From the NCBI GenBank assembly GCA_900472925.1, contig UCJU01000014.1, positions 1 to 64,000 on the forward strand: DNA of 64,000 bases. The letters are read 5' to 3'. Positions within the stretch are counted from its first letter, which is position 1, and the number at the start of each line of letters is the position of its first letter. The notes under the pieces were generated by a model, which saw only the letters and a program-made list of their open reading frames with translations, was not told the DNA's origin and made no database searches. The translations under genes were made by a program, and so were the position numbers. The stretch comes from Hyphomicrobiales bacterium. Its GTDB lineage: Bacteria; Pseudomonadota; Alphaproteobacteria; Rhizobiales; Rhizobiaceae. Positions 36,034 through 45,924 of the stretch are shown here, piece after piece.

Positions 36034-37194
36034 TCAGCCTCCCTTGACCGAGCCTGTCAGCAGGCCGCGCACAAGGTAACGTTGGAGAGCGAAGAAGACG
36101 CAGAGCGGCACGATGATGGTGACGAAGGCCGATGCGGTGAGAATTTCCCAGTTACCGCCGCGTGAGCCGAGCAGCGCGTTCAATGCACCCGTCAAAACCA
36201 GTTCGTCCTTCTGCGTGCCGAGGAAGACCATAGCGACCAGAAGGTCGTTCCATGTCCAGAGGAACTGGAAGATGGAAAAGGATGCGAGTGCCGGGAATGA
36301 CAAGGGCAGGACGATCTTGACGAAGATTTCGAAATCACTGGCACCATCGACGCGTGCGCTTTCGATGATTTCCTTCGGCAGACCGGCAATGTAGTTGCGC
36401 AGCAGATAGATGGCGAGCGGCAGACCGAACGCCGTATGCGCCAACCAGATGCCGGCATAGGTCTTGGAAGGCACGCCGAAGACGTTGCCGATCCAGTTAT
36501 AAAGCTGCAACAGCGGGATAAGAGACATCTGCAGGGGCACGACGATGAGGCCGACGACCATCGCAATCATCAGCGAGCGACCGGTAAACTTCATCCATGA
36601 CAGCGCGTAGGCCGCAAAGGCCGCGATGAGGATCGGGATCACAGTGGCAGGAATGGCGACGGTCAGCGAGTTGACGAAGGACTGGCCTATACCTTCTGAT
36701 GTCAGCACCGTGCGATAATTGTCGAGCGTGAAGATCGGCGGGGTCGCGACAGCCAGATAGACGCGCTTGGCGCGAGAGCCTTCGAAGCTCGCATTCTTGC
36801 TGTATTGATAGGTGCCATCTTCGTTGATGACGAGGCTTTCGCCCTCACCCAGATCCGCCGTTGTGCCAGCCTCGAAAGCAGCCGGTTCCTGTACGCGCAC
36901 ACCAAAGGCGGAAATCTTGCCGCCAGCGCCATTTCCAAACACGTTGCCAGCGATAACGAAGCGGTCGCCTTCCTGTTTTTGCGTTGCGGGATCGGCGAGA
37001 CGTGACGCCTGCGTCTGACTTGAACTGGAAAATGCCGTCCACCAGCCGGAAACGACGAGCTGATCCTTGTCCCGCAGCGAGCTGACGAGAATGCCGAGTG
37101 TCGGCAACAACCAGAGCAGCACGACAAACAACACGCTGATGTGGACGATGAGGCGTGGCAGGCCGATGCGGCGAATGCGGGTTGCGATGCTCAT
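36034..37194 (-). CDS. aglG: Alpha-glucoside ABC transporter permease AglG
   Basis: MalG-type inner-membrane permease of 386 residues. The EAA loop is IIESARVDGASDFEIFVKIVLPL. Between helix 1 and helix 2 there is a periplasmic insertion of about 100 residues (roughly 45-150) that E. coli MalG lacks. It contains GDRFVIAGNVFGNGAGG and LGEGESLVINEDGTYQYSKN, predicted beta-rich. It starts one base after the aglF stop. Confidence 0.93.
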   Translation of the reverse strand: MSIATRIRRIGLPRLIVHISVLFVVLLWLLPTLGILVSSLRDKDQLVVSGWWTAFSSSSQTQASRLADPATQKQEGDRFVIAGNVFGNGAGGKISAFGVRVQEPAAFEAGTTADLGEGESLVINEDGTYQYSKNASFEGSRAKRVYLAVATPPIFTLDNYRTVLTSEGIGQSFVNSLTVAIPATVIPILIAAFAAYALSWMKFTGRSLMIAMVVGLIVVPLQMSLIPLLQLYNWIGNVFGVPSKTYAGIWLAHTAFGLPLAIYLLRNYIAGLPKEIIESARVDGASDFEIFVKIVLPLSFPALASFSIFQFLWTWNDLLVAMVFLGTQKDELVLTGALNALLGSRGGNWEILTASAFVTIIVPLCVFFALQRYLVRGLLTGSVKGG

Positions 37195-37195
37195 A

Positions 37196-38209
37196 TCAGC
37201 GGCCCTCCATCTCGCGGTTTGCCTGGCGGATGTTCCAGATCATGATGGGGGTAACGGCTGCCATGATGACGAGCGCGATGACGGCACTTCGACCGCTATC
37301 GCCGCCGCCACGGAACATCCAGTCGAACATGAGATTGGCGAGAACCATGGTGTTCCATTGCCCGTTGGTCATGGTCAGCACGATGTCGAAGACCTTGAGA
37401 ACGAGGATGGTGATCGTCGTCCAGACGACGGCGATGGTGCCCCAGATCTGCGGCACGAGGATTTTCCAGAAGATTTGCCAGCCATTGGCACCATCGATAA
37501 CGGCAGCCTCGACGGTTTCTTCGGGAATGCCGCGCAATGCTGCCGACAGGATGACCATGGCAAAGCCGGTCTGGATCCAGATGAGGATGACCATGAGGAA
37601 GAAATTGTTCCAGAAGGGCATGGAAATCCACACCTCCGGAGTGCCACCGAAATATTCGACGATGGCATTCAGCAGCCCGATCTGCACCTGACCTTCGCCG
37701 CGATATTCATAAACGAATTTCCAGATGACCGAGGCACCCACGAAGGAAATGGCCATGGGCATGAAGACGATGGATTTGGCGATATTGCCCCACCAGATGC
37801 GGTCGGTCATGACGGCGATGACAAGGCCGAAGAATGTGCACGCGGCAGGCACGACTGCAAGCCAGAGGATGTTATTGAAAATCGACTGACGGAAACCGGC
37901 GTCGAAAAACGCCCAACGATAATTATTGAGGCCGACAAAATTGGCGCCGGTGCGGTCGTAGAAGGAGAGGATGAAAGTGGCGACGACGGGGTAGACGAGA
38001 TAGACCACCAGCAACAGAAGCGCAGGACCGACGAAGAGCCAGGGACGGATGGCCGCACGCCGGTTCAGATTGCGTGATGCGTGGATCACGTCACCATCTT
38101 TGATAGGGAAAATAAGCTGCAGCGCCTTGTCCGACAGCCAGTAATAGGCGGCGCAGGCGAAGACACCGACGATCATCACGCCGAGCGCCGAAACGATCTG
38201 GGTCATCAT
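37196..38209 (-). CDS. aglF: Alpha-glucoside ABC transporter permease AglF
   Basis: MalF-type permease of 337 residues with about eight hydrophobic segments. The EAA loop reads VEAAVIDGANGWQIFWKILVPQI. The N-terminal 60 residues include an extra membrane segment (VSALGVMIVGVFACAAYYWL). It is separated from aglE by a strong hairpin and overlaps the start region of aglG, so both permeases are made at a lower level than the binding protein. Confidence 0.93.
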   Translation of the reverse strand: MMTQIVSALGVMIVGVFACAAYYWLSDKALQLIFPIKDGDVIHASRNLNRRAAIRPWLFVGPALLLLVVYLVYPVVATFILSFYDRTGANFVGLNNYRWAFFDAGFRQSIFNNILWLAVVPAACTFFGLVIAVMTDRIWWGNIAKSIVFMPMAISFVGASVIWKFVYEYRGEGQVQIGLLNAIVEYFGGTPEVWISMPFWNNFFLMVILIWIQTGFAMVILSAALRGIPEETVEAAVIDGANGWQIFWKILVPQIWGTIAVVWTTITILVLKVFDIVLTMTNGQWNTMVLANLMFDWMFRGGGDSGRSAVIALVIMAAVTPIMIWNIRQANREMEGR

Positions 38210-38275
38210 ATTCCCTCCCCATTATCCGTTCTGTACCCGGCCTGACATCATAAGCATGTGTTGGCAGAGACTTTT

Positions 38276-38311
38276 AGAAAAACGGCCCGGCAGTGACTGG
38301 CACTGCCGGGC
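38276..38311 (-). terminator. Strong hairpin between aglE and aglF
   Basis: An 11-bp perfect stem (GCCCGGCAGTG/CACTGCCGGGC, five-base loop), followed on the minus strand by CGTTTTTC, lies just past the aglE stop. It should act as a partial terminator and 3' stabiliser that favours aglE mRNA over the permease genes. Confidence 0.8.
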
Positions 38312-38322
38312 GGAGTTCTTGA

Positions 38323-39684
38323 TTACTTCAGGCCGTCCCAGGCCTTCTGGATATCATCGCCGACCTGCTGTGCCGACTTGCCGCCGACGACGTCCACCAT
38401 GCCTGTCCAGAAAGCGCCGGCACCGATCTTGCCGGGCATAAGGTCCGAACCATCGAAGCCGAAGCTGGTTGCGGTGGTAAGGATTTCACCCTGACGCTTG
38501 GTCTGCTCGCTGGCGTAAGCGTCGAGATTGACCTTCTTGTAAGGTGTCAGGAAGCCTGACTGTGCCATCCACACCTCATGCGCAATGGGCGTCTTCAGGA
38601 ATTCAACCAGCGCGCGGGCAGCCTTGGAATCCTTGGTGATGGTGAAAAGCGTTCCGGCACCCAGAACCGGCTTTCCAAGTTCAGGCTTGGACGCAAATGT
38701 CGGCATGTAGAAGAAATCGACATCCGTTCCGACCTTGGTCCCCTCAGGGAAGAAGGATGGAATGAACGATGCCTGACGGTGCAGATAGCACTTCGGCGGA
38801 ATGTCGAAGAGACCCTTCGGGCTATCGCGGAAGTCGGTGGAAGCGACTGCTGCAACGCCACCGGAGACATATTTGTCGTTCTTGGCGAATTTGCCGAATT
38901 CCTCGATGGCCGCAACCACGCGAGGATCGTTGAACTTCACTTCGTTCGTCGTCCACTTGAGGTAGACATCCAGCGGCTGCGTGCGCAGCATGAAATCTTC
39001 CACCCAGTCGGTGCCCGGCCAGCCGGTTGCGCCACCGGAACCAAGACCGATGCACCACGGCGTACCGCCATCGGCAACGATCTTGTCGGAAAGCTTGACG
39101 AGGTCTTCCATGGTCTTTGGAACTTCGTAGCCCGCTTCCTCGAAGTTTTCAGGCACGTACCAGACCAGCGACTTCACGTCTGCCTTGAATGGAAATGCGA
39201 AATAGGCTTTCTGTCCGTCCTTGCCGGGATACATGCCGAGATCGACCCAGGATTGGCCAGCGCCGTAATTGTCTTTGACCCATTTTGCGGTGTCGTCGCC
39301 CAGCGGCGTCAAGAGACCCTTTGCAGCAAGATCGGCCAGCAGGCCTGGCTGCGGAAGAATGGCAACGTTGGGCGGAGAACCCGCCTGCGTATCGATGACG
39401 ATTTGCTGCTCATAGTTTTCCGATGAGGAGTAGCGAACATTGACACCCGTCGCATCGGCAAAATAGGCGAGAACCGACTGGAAAAGCGCTTCGTCTTCCC
39501 CGCGCCACGGTCCAAAAATCGTCAGCGTTTCGCCCTTGAGGCTGGCATTGGCGGTTTTGAAGTCTTCGTAACTCTTCCAGTTGAATTTCGCGTCGTCACC
39601 CGGCTTGAACTTCAGATCCGCCGCAAGGGCTGCACCTGACAAAAACGTGGCGATGGCCACGGTCGTCCAGAAAGTCTTTTTCAT
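38323..39684 (-). CDS. aglE: Periplasmic alpha-glucoside-binding protein AglE
   Basis: Family 1 extracellular solute-binding protein of 453 residues. A signal peptide (MKKTFWTTVAIATFLSGAALA) is followed by a mature protein beginning DLKFKPGDD. Segments such as GLLTPLGDDTAKWVKDNYG and WVEDFMLRTQPLDVYLKW are consistent with AglE. It is the first gene of the operon, read away from aglR, with two inverted-repeat operators in the shared promoter region. Confidence 0.94.
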   Translation of the reverse strand: MKKTFWTTVAIATFLSGAALAADLKFKPGDDAKFNWKSYEDFKTANASLKGETLTIFGPWRGEDEALFQSVLAYFADATGVNVRYSSSENYEQQIVIDTQAGSPPNVAILPQPGLLADLAAKGLLTPLGDDTAKWVKDNYGAGQSWVDLGMYPGKDGQKAYFAFPFKADVKSLVWYVPENFEEAGYEVPKTMEDLVKLSDKIVADGGTPWCIGLGSGGATGWPGTDWVEDFMLRTQPLDVYLKWTTNEVKFNDPRVVAAIEEFGKFAKNDKYVSGGVAAVASTDFRDSPKGLFDIPPKCYLHRQASFIPSFFPEGTKVGTDVDFFYMPTFASKPELGKPVLGAGTLFTITKDSKAARALVEFLKTPIAHEVWMAQSGFLTPYKKVNLDAYASEQTKRQGEILTTATSFGFDGSDLMPGKIGAGAFWTGMVDVVGGKSAQQVGDDIQKAWDGLK

Positions 39685-39731
39685 GTGATTTTCCTCCCAT
39701 CACATTACAGGCTTTCGCCCTTGAAAATCCT

Positions 39732-39743
39732 CAAAGCGCTTTG
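39732..39743. promoter_or_regulatory. AglR operator candidate O1
   Basis: CAAAGCGCTTTG is a perfect 12-bp palindrome with the central CG typical of LacI-family operators, 48 bases upstream of aglE. A second palindrome (CATCTCATTGAGATG, 39754-39768) is nearby. Confidence 0.6.
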
Positions 39744-39891
39744 GCTGCCTATTCATCTCATTGAGATGGAACTGGAGTCAAGTGATCGGTTCAACTTTAG
39801 CGTACCCATCAACATACCGCAGCGCAGCATGCAAACTAGGGGTGAAGAAAGCCGACCTTACCAATTGTGGCAAAGCAGAAGTCTTGCTATT

Positions 39892-39909
39892 GTCCAAAGC
39901 GGTTTGGAC
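39892..39909. promoter_or_regulatory. AglR operator candidate O2
   Basis: GTCCAAAGCGGTTTGGAC has perfect 7-bp arms and shares the CAAAGCG-TTTG core with the site at 39732. It lies 53 bases upstream of the aglR start, so aglR may regulate itself and loop to the aglE site 160 bases away. Confidence 0.6.
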
Positions 39910-39961
39910 GTTTGGGGGAGTACGCGTCGGGCTGGCGCTGGATATTGGAGGGCTGAGAAAC

Positions 39962-40993
39962 GTGAACCTGAAACAACTGTCTCAGCACCTTGGCATTTCC
40001 CAGACCACGATCAGCCGTGCGCTCAATGGTTATCCCGAGGTCAACGCCGAGACCCGGCGCAAGATCATCGATGCCGCGCAGAAGACCGGCTATCGCCCTA
40101 ACGTCGCGGCTCAACGTCTGGCGACGGGCAAGATGGGCTCAATCGGACTGGTCATGCCCACTGGCCCCGACTATCAATCAGACGTGCATTTCGGTGAGTT
40201 TCTCAGTGGCTTGGGAGAGGCATCGGCCCGCAATGGCTTCCACCTCGTCATCATGCCGACAGAACCGGCCAACGAGGAAGATGCGCTGAGGGAGCTTGCC
40301 GTCAGCGGTAGCGTCGATGGCATCTACCTTGCCTATATGAAAAAGAACGATCCCCGCATCGAGATGATGAAGAGCCTTTCTATACCCTTCATGGTGCATG
40401 GCCGCTCCTGGGGCGTGGACGCCGACTATCCTTTTCTCGACGTGGATAACGAAACCGCGTTTCGCGATGCCACATCACTGCTCTTGCAACTGGGCCATCG
40501 CAACATTGCGCTTCTGAATGGCCCCGAAGGTTATGATTTCACCTTTCGGCGTTACCGGGGGGTCGAGGCCGCCTTAAGGGAACAGGGACATGCGCTGCGT
40601 CAGGACAATGTCAGCCACAGCGTCATGAATGACGAAGCGGGTTTTCTGAAAATGGAAGAGCTGCTATCGCGAGCCGATCGCCCGACGGCTGTCATCTGCG
40701 CATCGACGGCATTGGCGTTGGGAGCAGTTCGCTCCCTCAATCACCGAGGGCTGAAGCCGGGAAGAGACATTTCCCTGATCGCCCATGACGATGTGTTGCC
40801 CCTCTTAAAGCCCGTCAACTTCTCCGTACCCTTGACCACGACCCGGTCTTCCCTGCGCGCAGCAGGCCACAGGATTGCGGAACGGCTGATCAATCAGATC
40901 AAGTCAGGTCAGCCCGATACCCAACAGGAATTGTGGAAAGCGGAGCTTGTCGTGCGCGGATCGACCGGCCCCGCCCCAAGGCAAGGCGGTTAG
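39962..40993 (+). CDS. aglR: LacI-family regulator of the alpha-glucoside operon, AglR
   Basis: A 343-residue repressor. The helix-turn-helix and hinge region (about residues 1-60) reads [31 protein letters not shown], and a periplasmic-binding-protein-like sugar sensor follows ([16 protein letters not shown]...). The start is GTG 39962, with GGAGGG upstream; an in-frame ATG 67 codons earlier would give an N-terminus unlike any LacI protein. It is divergent from aglE. Its stop overlaps the folD stop, since TTAG serves both strands (40990-40993). Confidence 0.93.
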   Translation: MNLKQLSQHLGISQTTISRALNGYPEVNAETRRKIIDAAQKTGYRPNVAAQRLATGKMGSIGLVMPTGPDYQSDVHFGEFLSGLGEASARNGFHLVIMPTEPANEEDALRELAVSGSVDGIYLAYMKKNDPRIEMMKSLSIPFMVHGRSWGVDADYPFLDVDNETAFRDATSLLLQLGHRNIALLNGPEGYDFTFRRYRGVEAALREQGHALRQDNVSHSVMNDEAGFLKMEELLSRADRPTAVICASTALALGAVRSLNHRGLKPGRDISLIAHDDVLPLLKPVNFSVPLTTTRSSLRAAGHRIAERLINQIKSGQPDTQQELWKAELVVRGSTGPAPRQGG

Positions 40994-41889
40994 AACTTCG
41001 GCGCTGTCTTTCCAAGCGCCCGATGGGCAGCGATAACGGTGTTTGCCATCAACATCGCAATCGTCATGGGGCCGACGCCACCGGGAACAGGTGTGATGGC
41101 AGCCGCAACAGCGCTCGCCTCATCATAGGCGACATCACCGACCAGCCGGGATTTGCCCTCGCCTTTCTCCGGCGCCGGAACACGGTTGATGCCGACATCG
41201 ATGACGGTTGCACCGGGCTTCACCCAGTCGGCCTTGACCATCTGCGGGCGACCGACGGCGGCAACGAGAATATGGGCAGTCTTGCAGACCGCAGCCAAGT
41301 CTTTGGTACGCGAATGAGCCATGGTGACTGTCGCGTTTGCGTTCAAAAGCAATTGCCCCATGGGCTTTCCAAACAGGTTGGATCGACCGATAACGACGGC
41401 ATTGAGGCCCGAGAGGTCATCGCCATGAATGCTGCGCACCAGAAGCATCGAGCCAGCCGGCGTGCAGGAGATCAATCCTGTCTCGAGGTCACCGGTGGCG
41501 AGCTTGCCTGCGTTGAGAACGCTCAGACCGTCCACATCCTTTTCCGGCAAGATGGATTGGATGACGGTGTCGGAATTGAGATGTCCGGGCAGTGGCAGCT
41601 GTACGAGGATGCCGTGAATAGACGCATCGGCATTCAATGTGGCGACCAAGGCTTCCAGTTCGGCCTGCGTCGTTTCTTCCGGCAGCGTATGCTGAACGGA
41701 TTTGAAGCCGCACTCCTTGGCCGTCTTGCTCTTGGAATTCACATAGGCGTGGCTGGCGGGGTCGTTGCCCACGATAACAACCGCAAGTCCGGGTCTGACG
41801 CCAGTCTGTTGCTCCAGACGTTCCGCCGCCTCGCGAACGGTCGCCGTAACAGATGCCGCCTTTGCCTTGCCGTCGATTACCACTGCCAT
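40990..41889 (-). CDS. folD: Bifunctional methylenetetrahydrofolate dehydrogenase/cyclohydrolase
   Basis: Interconverts 5,10-methylene- and 10-formyl-tetrahydrofolate with NADP+. The 299-residue protein has the active-site segment [15 protein letters not shown], with the two catalytic Lys of the YxxxK pattern region, and QLPLPGHL. The NADP-binding part is [18 protein letters not shown], and the C-terminus has [15 protein letters not shown]. The tail overlaps aglR by four bases (convergent). It is a single gene. Confidence 0.96.
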   Translation of the reverse strand: MAVVIDGKAKAASVTATVREAAERLEQQTGVRPGLAVVIVGNDPASHAYVNSKSKTAKECGFKSVQHTLPEETTQAELEALVATLNADASIHGILVQLPLPGHLNSDTVIQSILPEKDVDGLSVLNAGKLATGDLETGLISCTPAGSMLLVRSIHGDDLSGLNAVVIGRSNLFGKPMGQLLLNANATVTMAHSRTKDLAAVCKTAHILVAAVGRPQMVKADWVKPGATVIDVGINRVPAPEKGEGKSRLVGDVAYDEASAVAAAITPVPGGVGPMTIAMLMANTVIAAHRALGKTAPKF

Positions 41890-41971
41890 ATGCCTTCCTC
41901 CTGGAAACGAGTTAGCTATCTAGCGTTGGAATGCGGCAGAGCAAAGTGCATTTTCAGAGAAAATCGGCCCC

Positions 41972-43714
41972 TCAGGCGCGATTACGGTCGTGCTCTTCCT
42001 GCGCGTGTTCCAGCAGCCGGGTTCGCAGCAAGGCGAGTTCCTGGCGCAACAGCCGCAACTCTTCGGTTTCGGCATGCGCATGGTCTGCCTCACCGGCAAG
42101 AGCCGCAGCCAGCAGCGGCGGAAGCTTGAACCCGGGCGCTTCCTTTTCCTGAGGCCGGGAAGGAATGGCATTTTGCATCAGAACCTGCCGCACACGCTCA
42201 TCAAACGACACGTCGTTGGCAGCTTCAATATGAGCTTCGATTTCGTCTTCGCCCGCTATTTCGGGCGCAAGCTCAGCCTTAACAGGATCGGGGGTGACTG
42301 GGATCTCTGCGGGTCCGTCATCGAAAATACCGGGCTCTATTTCAATCGCTTCTGTAATCGGTGCTTCTTCGACGGGCGTTTCAGCCTCGATGACGGTCGG
42401 CAGTTCTGCCGCTTCGGCTGCTTCTTCCTTGCGACGGAAGCTCAGGACGAAAAGCGAGATCAGCAATCCGGCAGCCCCACCTGCAGCAGACATCGCGTTT
42501 GCGGTGAAGCTATCGTAGTTGGCAACACCCGGCTCGGCAGTCACCGCAACGGCGGCACTGACACGCGGTGCGCTGGAGAAGGTGCCTGCGGCATCGCTCG
42601 AGATGATGTAATCCGTGCGCGCCTTCTCAAGCGCCGCTTCCAACCTTGCGAGATCTGCGGGAGCATCGCCCAAAGCCTTTAACTGGCTATCCAGTTCAGC
42701 ACGGGCGGTCGCCCGCATTTCCAGTGCTTCTGTGACGGTCATCTGCTCTTGCTTCAAGACGTCCAGAACCCTGCGCAAAGTCGGCATGGCGGTTGCCCGC
42801 GCCGCATCCACTGTCGTCTGTGCGGCAATCGTTCGCGGGTGTTTCGGTCCGTGATCGACGCTGACTTCGGCCAGTGCGAGTTTGGCAGCGGCATAGTTCT
42901 GGCGGATCGTTTCCAGCGGTGAAAACGCTGCCATTGCCGGCAGGTTTCTGTTGAGAACATCCTCCACCTTCATGGAGGTGGCAGCCGAAATGCCATCCGC
43001 CAACTCCGTGCTCTTGGTACTGAGCGTTGCGGTGGCTGCTTCCTCCTCGCGAATTCTCTGCTGCAAGCCCTGAATGCGAGAGACGGCATCGTTGCCATGC
43101 CGCATCTGGAAACCGGTCAAGGCTGCTTCGGCGCTATCAAGAGCAAGGCGGGCTTTCTCGACAGCCTGAAGTTCCGGGTCGCGTTGCTCGACACCGATAT
43201 CCTTGACGATGCGAGCGGCGAAATAATCCGCAATCCGCTGCGATGCCTCAGGCGTGGCGGCGGTGACATCGATCTCGATCTCGTTGGACGAAGGCGGCGA
43301 CGATAGAGATACCGCATTTTTCAATGCCGTTTCCGTTGCCCCGACCAGCACATCGCCCGCCTCTTCCCCACCTGCAAGCAAGTCCAGCAAAACGGAGAGA
43401 TGGCTTGGCGTCTGAACGCCGGTGAGGTCTTTGGCTTGAAGCTTCAGCTCCGAAACAATGAGGCCAAGCGCCATGGGCGACAGAAGATTGTCCCGAAGCT
43501 GCGATGTCATCCGCTGCACACTGGCGGCAGCGGCGTGAGGATTGGAGACCTTGACGCTGGCCTGCGAGACGTAACCCTTCAGGCCAGGTTCCAGCAGCAT
43601 CGTCGGCAGAAAAAACCCGGATGCCGTTAGAGACAGCACCAAGCCCGCCGAAAGCAGATTGCGCTGCAACGGTGCAGCGCCGAGCTTCTCGCGAAGCGCG
43701 TTCCGATTCGGCAT
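41972..43714 (-). CDS. Wzz/GumC-like polysaccharide co-polymerase, no kinase domain
   Basis: A 580-residue membrane protein. One transmembrane helix lies near the N-terminus (about 20-42, SAGLVLSLTASGFFLPTML) and a second near residue 430 (AAGGAAGLLISLFVLSF), with a long periplasmic coiled-coil region between. This is the Wzz/GumC/ExoP layout for chain-length control and export of surface polysaccharide. The cytoplasmic tail (about 440-580) is acidic and coiled, and contains no Walker motifs or Tyr cluster, so it lacks the tyrosine-kinase domain of ExoP. The start is uncertain (ATG 43714 or ATG 43741). No polysaccharide genes are adjacent. Confidence 0.7.
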   Translation of the reverse strand: MPNRNALREKLGAAPLQRNLLSAGLVLSLTASGFFLPTMLLEPGLKGYVSQASVKVSNPHAAAASVQRMTSQLRDNLLSPMALGLIVSELKLQAKDLTGVQTPSHLSVLLDLLAGGEEAGDVLVGATETALKNAVSLSSPPSSNEIEIDVTAATPEASQRIADYFAARIVKDIGVEQRDPELQAVEKARLALDSAEAALTGFQMRHGNDAVSRIQGLQQRIREEEAATATLSTKSTELADGISAATSMKVEDVLNRNLPAMAAFSPLETIRQNYAAAKLALAEVSVDHGPKHPRTIAAQTTVDAARATAMPTLRRVLDVLKQEQMTVTEALEMRATARAELDSQLKALGDAPADLARLEAALEKARTDYIISSDAAGTFSSAPRVSAAVAVTAEPGVANYDSFTANAMSAAGGAAGLLISLFVLSFRRKEEAAEAAELPTVIEAETPVEEAPITEAIEIEPGIFDDGPAEIPVTPDPVKAELAPEIAGEDEIEAHIEAANDVSFDERVRQVLMQNAIPSRPQEKEAPGFKLPPLLAAALAGEADHAHAETEELRLLRQELALLRTRLLEHAQEEHDRNRA

Positions 43715-43841
43715 CACCAATCTCTTGCTCACAAAAATCATCGCAAACCCATAGGGTTACAGACCGCCAGATCGGAAAATCCGCTGGTGTAAATATAAAC
43801 GAAGTCTAAAGCGACAAGGCAAACAAAAGGTTAACGACAGG

Positions 43842-43880
43842 GGAAAGGGTTGCGCCGAAATCGCCATCCCTGCCCTTTCC
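43842..43880 (+). promoter_or_regulatory. Hairpin in the flgB leader region
   Basis: A perfect 8-bp inverted repeat (GGAAAGGG/CCCTTTCC, 23-base spacer) lies about 75-115 bases ahead of flgB in the 240-base gap shared with the Wzz-like gene. It may be part of the flagellar operon leader or promoter; there is no T-run, so it is not a simple terminator. Confidence 0.35.
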
Positions 43881-43955
43881 AGAAAGCCGTCACTCGCAAG
43901 TCCCGCGCAAGATTGTCGCCCTAAAACAGGGTGAAGTTAAACACGGAGAATTGTC

Positions 43956-44345
43956 ATGCAGCCGATTCAGCTGTTTGCGCTGGCATCCCGGCAAGCCGAA
44001 TGGCTTTCTGTCCGTCAGGAAGTCGTCGCCAGCAACATTGCAAATGCCAGCACCCCGAAATTCCGCGCAAAGGATGTCGTTCCTTTCGATTCGGAATTGC
44101 AGGCGGTCGGCATGCAGATGGCGCGCACCAATTCGGCACATATGGAACTGGCAGTCGCAGGCGGCGGCAAGGTTGCTCTCGAGGACGCTGGCCTTGCCAA
44201 CGAAATCGGCGTTCAGGAGTCGGGCAACACGGTGTCCCTATCCAAGGAAATGGCCAAGACAGGCGAAATCAAGGGGCAGTTCGAACTGAACTCGCAACTC
44301 GTTCGCTCTTTTCACAGCATGATGCTGACAGCGGTGGGCAAGTAA
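43956..44345 (+). CDS. flgB: Flagellar proximal rod protein FlgB
   Basis: A 129-residue rod subunit, secreted by the flagellar export apparatus. The N-terminal helix and the [23 protein letters not shown] motif are the flagellar rod/hook signature, and the C-terminus [17 protein letters not shown] is the matching helix. ATG 43956 follows CGGAGAATTGTC. It is the first gene of the flgB-to-fliP operon, one base ahead of flgC. Confidence 0.95.
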   Translation: MQPIQLFALASRQAEWLSVRQEVVASNIANASTPKFRAKDVVPFDSELQAVGMQMARTNSAHMELAVAGGGKVALEDAGLANEIGVQESGNTVSLSKEMAKTGEIKGQFELNSQLVRSFHSMMLTAVGK

Positions 44346-44346
44346 G

Positions 44347-44763
44347 ATGGACCCTTTAAAGTCTTCGATGAAAATTGCGGGAAACGGAATGGAAGCCCAG
44401 GCCACGCGCCTGCGCATCGTTTCGGAAAACATCGCGAACTCTCGCACGACGGGCGATACGCCGGGTGCTGATCCCTATCGTCGCAAGACCATTACCTTCG
44501 CAAATGAAATGGACCGCGTTTCCCAGACCAATCTTGTCGAGGTCAAGAAGCTGGGCGTGGATCGCTCCGACTTTACCCAGGAATACGATCCCGACAGCCC
44601 TGCTGCGGACGAAAAGGGTATGGTCAAGCTTCCCAACGTCAACATGCTGATTGAAATGGCCGACCTTCGTGAAGCCACACGCGGTTATGACGCCAATCTG
44701 CAGGTTATCAAGCAAACACGTGACATGGTTGCCTCAACCATCGACTTATTGAAGGGTCAGTGA
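44347..44763 (+). CDS. flgC: Flagellar proximal rod protein FlgC
   Basis: A 138-residue rod subunit. [33 protein letters not shown] is the conserved rod/hook N-terminal motif (about residues 7-39), and [30 protein letters not shown] is the C-terminal one. Its TGA stop overlaps the fliE ATG (TGATG). Confidence 0.95.
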   Translation: MDPLKSSMKIAGNGMEAQATRLRIVSENIANSRTTGDTPGADPYRRKTITFANEMDRVSQTNLVEVKKLGVDRSDFTQEYDPDSPAADEKGMVKLPNVNMLIEMADLREATRGYDANLQVIKQTRDMVASTIDLLKGQ

Positions 44764-45107
44764 TGATCGACGCGATTAGCAGCCTAAAAACACTGGCGAC
44801 CGATGCAACGGACGGACTGAAAGAGGTCACATCCAGCCTTGGTACGCTTGCTGGAAACGCGGTTTCAACGGCTGCGACCGCGGCCACCGGCCCCACCTTC
44901 GCCAGCGTGCTGGGTGGTGTGGCGACGGATGCCATCGATTCTATCAAGAAGAGTGAAGCGATGTCTTTTGCGGGTCTGCAGGGCAAGGCCAACACGCGTG
45001 AAGTGGTGGATGCCGTCATGCAGGCAGACCAGACGCTGAAGACCGCCGTGGCACTGCGCGACAAGATCGTCTCGGCCTATCTCGACATCGTGAAAATGCA
45101 GATTTGA
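44763..45107 (+). CDS. fliE: Flagellar hook-basal body protein FliE
   Basis: A 114-residue protein joining MS ring and rod. The C-terminal half ([37 protein letters not shown]-type region, about 78-114) carries the FliE signature. ATG 44763 overlaps the flgC stop by one base; a GTG one codon upstream is also in frame. Confidence 0.92.
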   Translation: MIDAISSLKTLATDATDGLKEVTSSLGTLAGNAVSTAATAATGPTFASVLGGVATDAIDSIKKSEAMSFAGLQGKANTREVVDAVMQADQTLKTAVALRDKIVSAYLDIVKMQI

Positions 45108-45126
45108 CGCTTAAGGACATTAGAAC

Positions 45127-45918
45127 ATGAGAGCACTAGCCATTGCAGCGACGGGCATGGATGCCCAGCAGACTAACCTTGAGGTCATCGCGAACAACAT
45201 CGCGAACATCAACACCACCGCGTTCAAACGCGGCCGCGCTGAATTTACCGACCTGCTTTACCAGACCGAGCGTGCGCAGGGTGTCATGAACCGCGCCAAC
45301 CAGTCCGTGGTGCCTGAAGGCGCCAATATCGGTCTCGGCGTGCAGACGTCTGCCGTGCGCAAGCTGCACGTTCAGGGTGAGATCAGCCAGACCGGTAACG
45401 ATCTCGACGTGGCAATCGTCGGCAAAGGCTGGCTGCAGGTCCAAGGTCCTGACAACAACACCCTTTACACCCGTGCAGGCGCGCTCAACCGCGATTCCAC
45501 CGGTCGACTGGTAACCGTCGACGGTCTGCCTGTCCTGCCAGCCATCACCATTCCTGTCGACGCGACGGAAGTCACGATCAGCACGGACGGCAACGTCTCG
45601 GCACGCATCGGCACAGCCACGAACCTGACCCAGCTTGGTCAGTTCAACATGAGCAACTTTGCCAACGAAGCAGGCCTGAAGCCTTTGGGCGACAACCTGT
45701 TCCAGCAGACAGAAGCGTCCGGCAACGCGGTTGACGCGACGCCTCAGACGATCGGCTTCGGCTATATCAAGCAGCACTATCTGGAAAGCTCGAACGTCGA
45801 TTCCGTCAAGGAAATCACCGACCTTATTTCAGCGCAGCGCGCTTATGAAATGAACTCCAAGGTCATCACCACAGCGGACGAAATGGCGACGATCGTCAGT
45901 CAAAATCTGAAGAGGTAG
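45127..45918 (+). CDS. flgG: Flagellar distal rod protein FlgG
   Basis: A 263-residue distal-rod subunit with [21 protein letters not shown] at the N-terminus, followed by [22 protein letters not shown]. The GDLDVA-type loop ([16 protein letters not shown]) and the C-terminal helix [20 protein letters not shown] match FlgG and its length. Confidence 0.97.
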   Translation: MRALAIAATGMDAQQTNLEVIANNIANINTTAFKRGRAEFTDLLYQTERAQGVMNRANQSVVPEGANIGLGVQTSAVRKLHVQGEISQTGNDLDVAIVGKGWLQVQGPDNNTLYTRAGALNRDSTGRLVTVDGLPVLPAITIPVDATEVTISTDGNVSARIGTATNLTQLGQFNMSNFANEAGLKPLGDNLFQQTEASGNAVDATPQTIGFGYIKQHYLESSNVDSVKEITDLISAQRAYEMNSKVITTADEMATIVSQNLKR

Positions 45919-45924
45919 CGTAAC

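Noticed and set aside
40933-42129. 398-codon frame antisense to folD
   Set aside because: Overlaps the end of aglR and all of folD; no ribosome site or domain.
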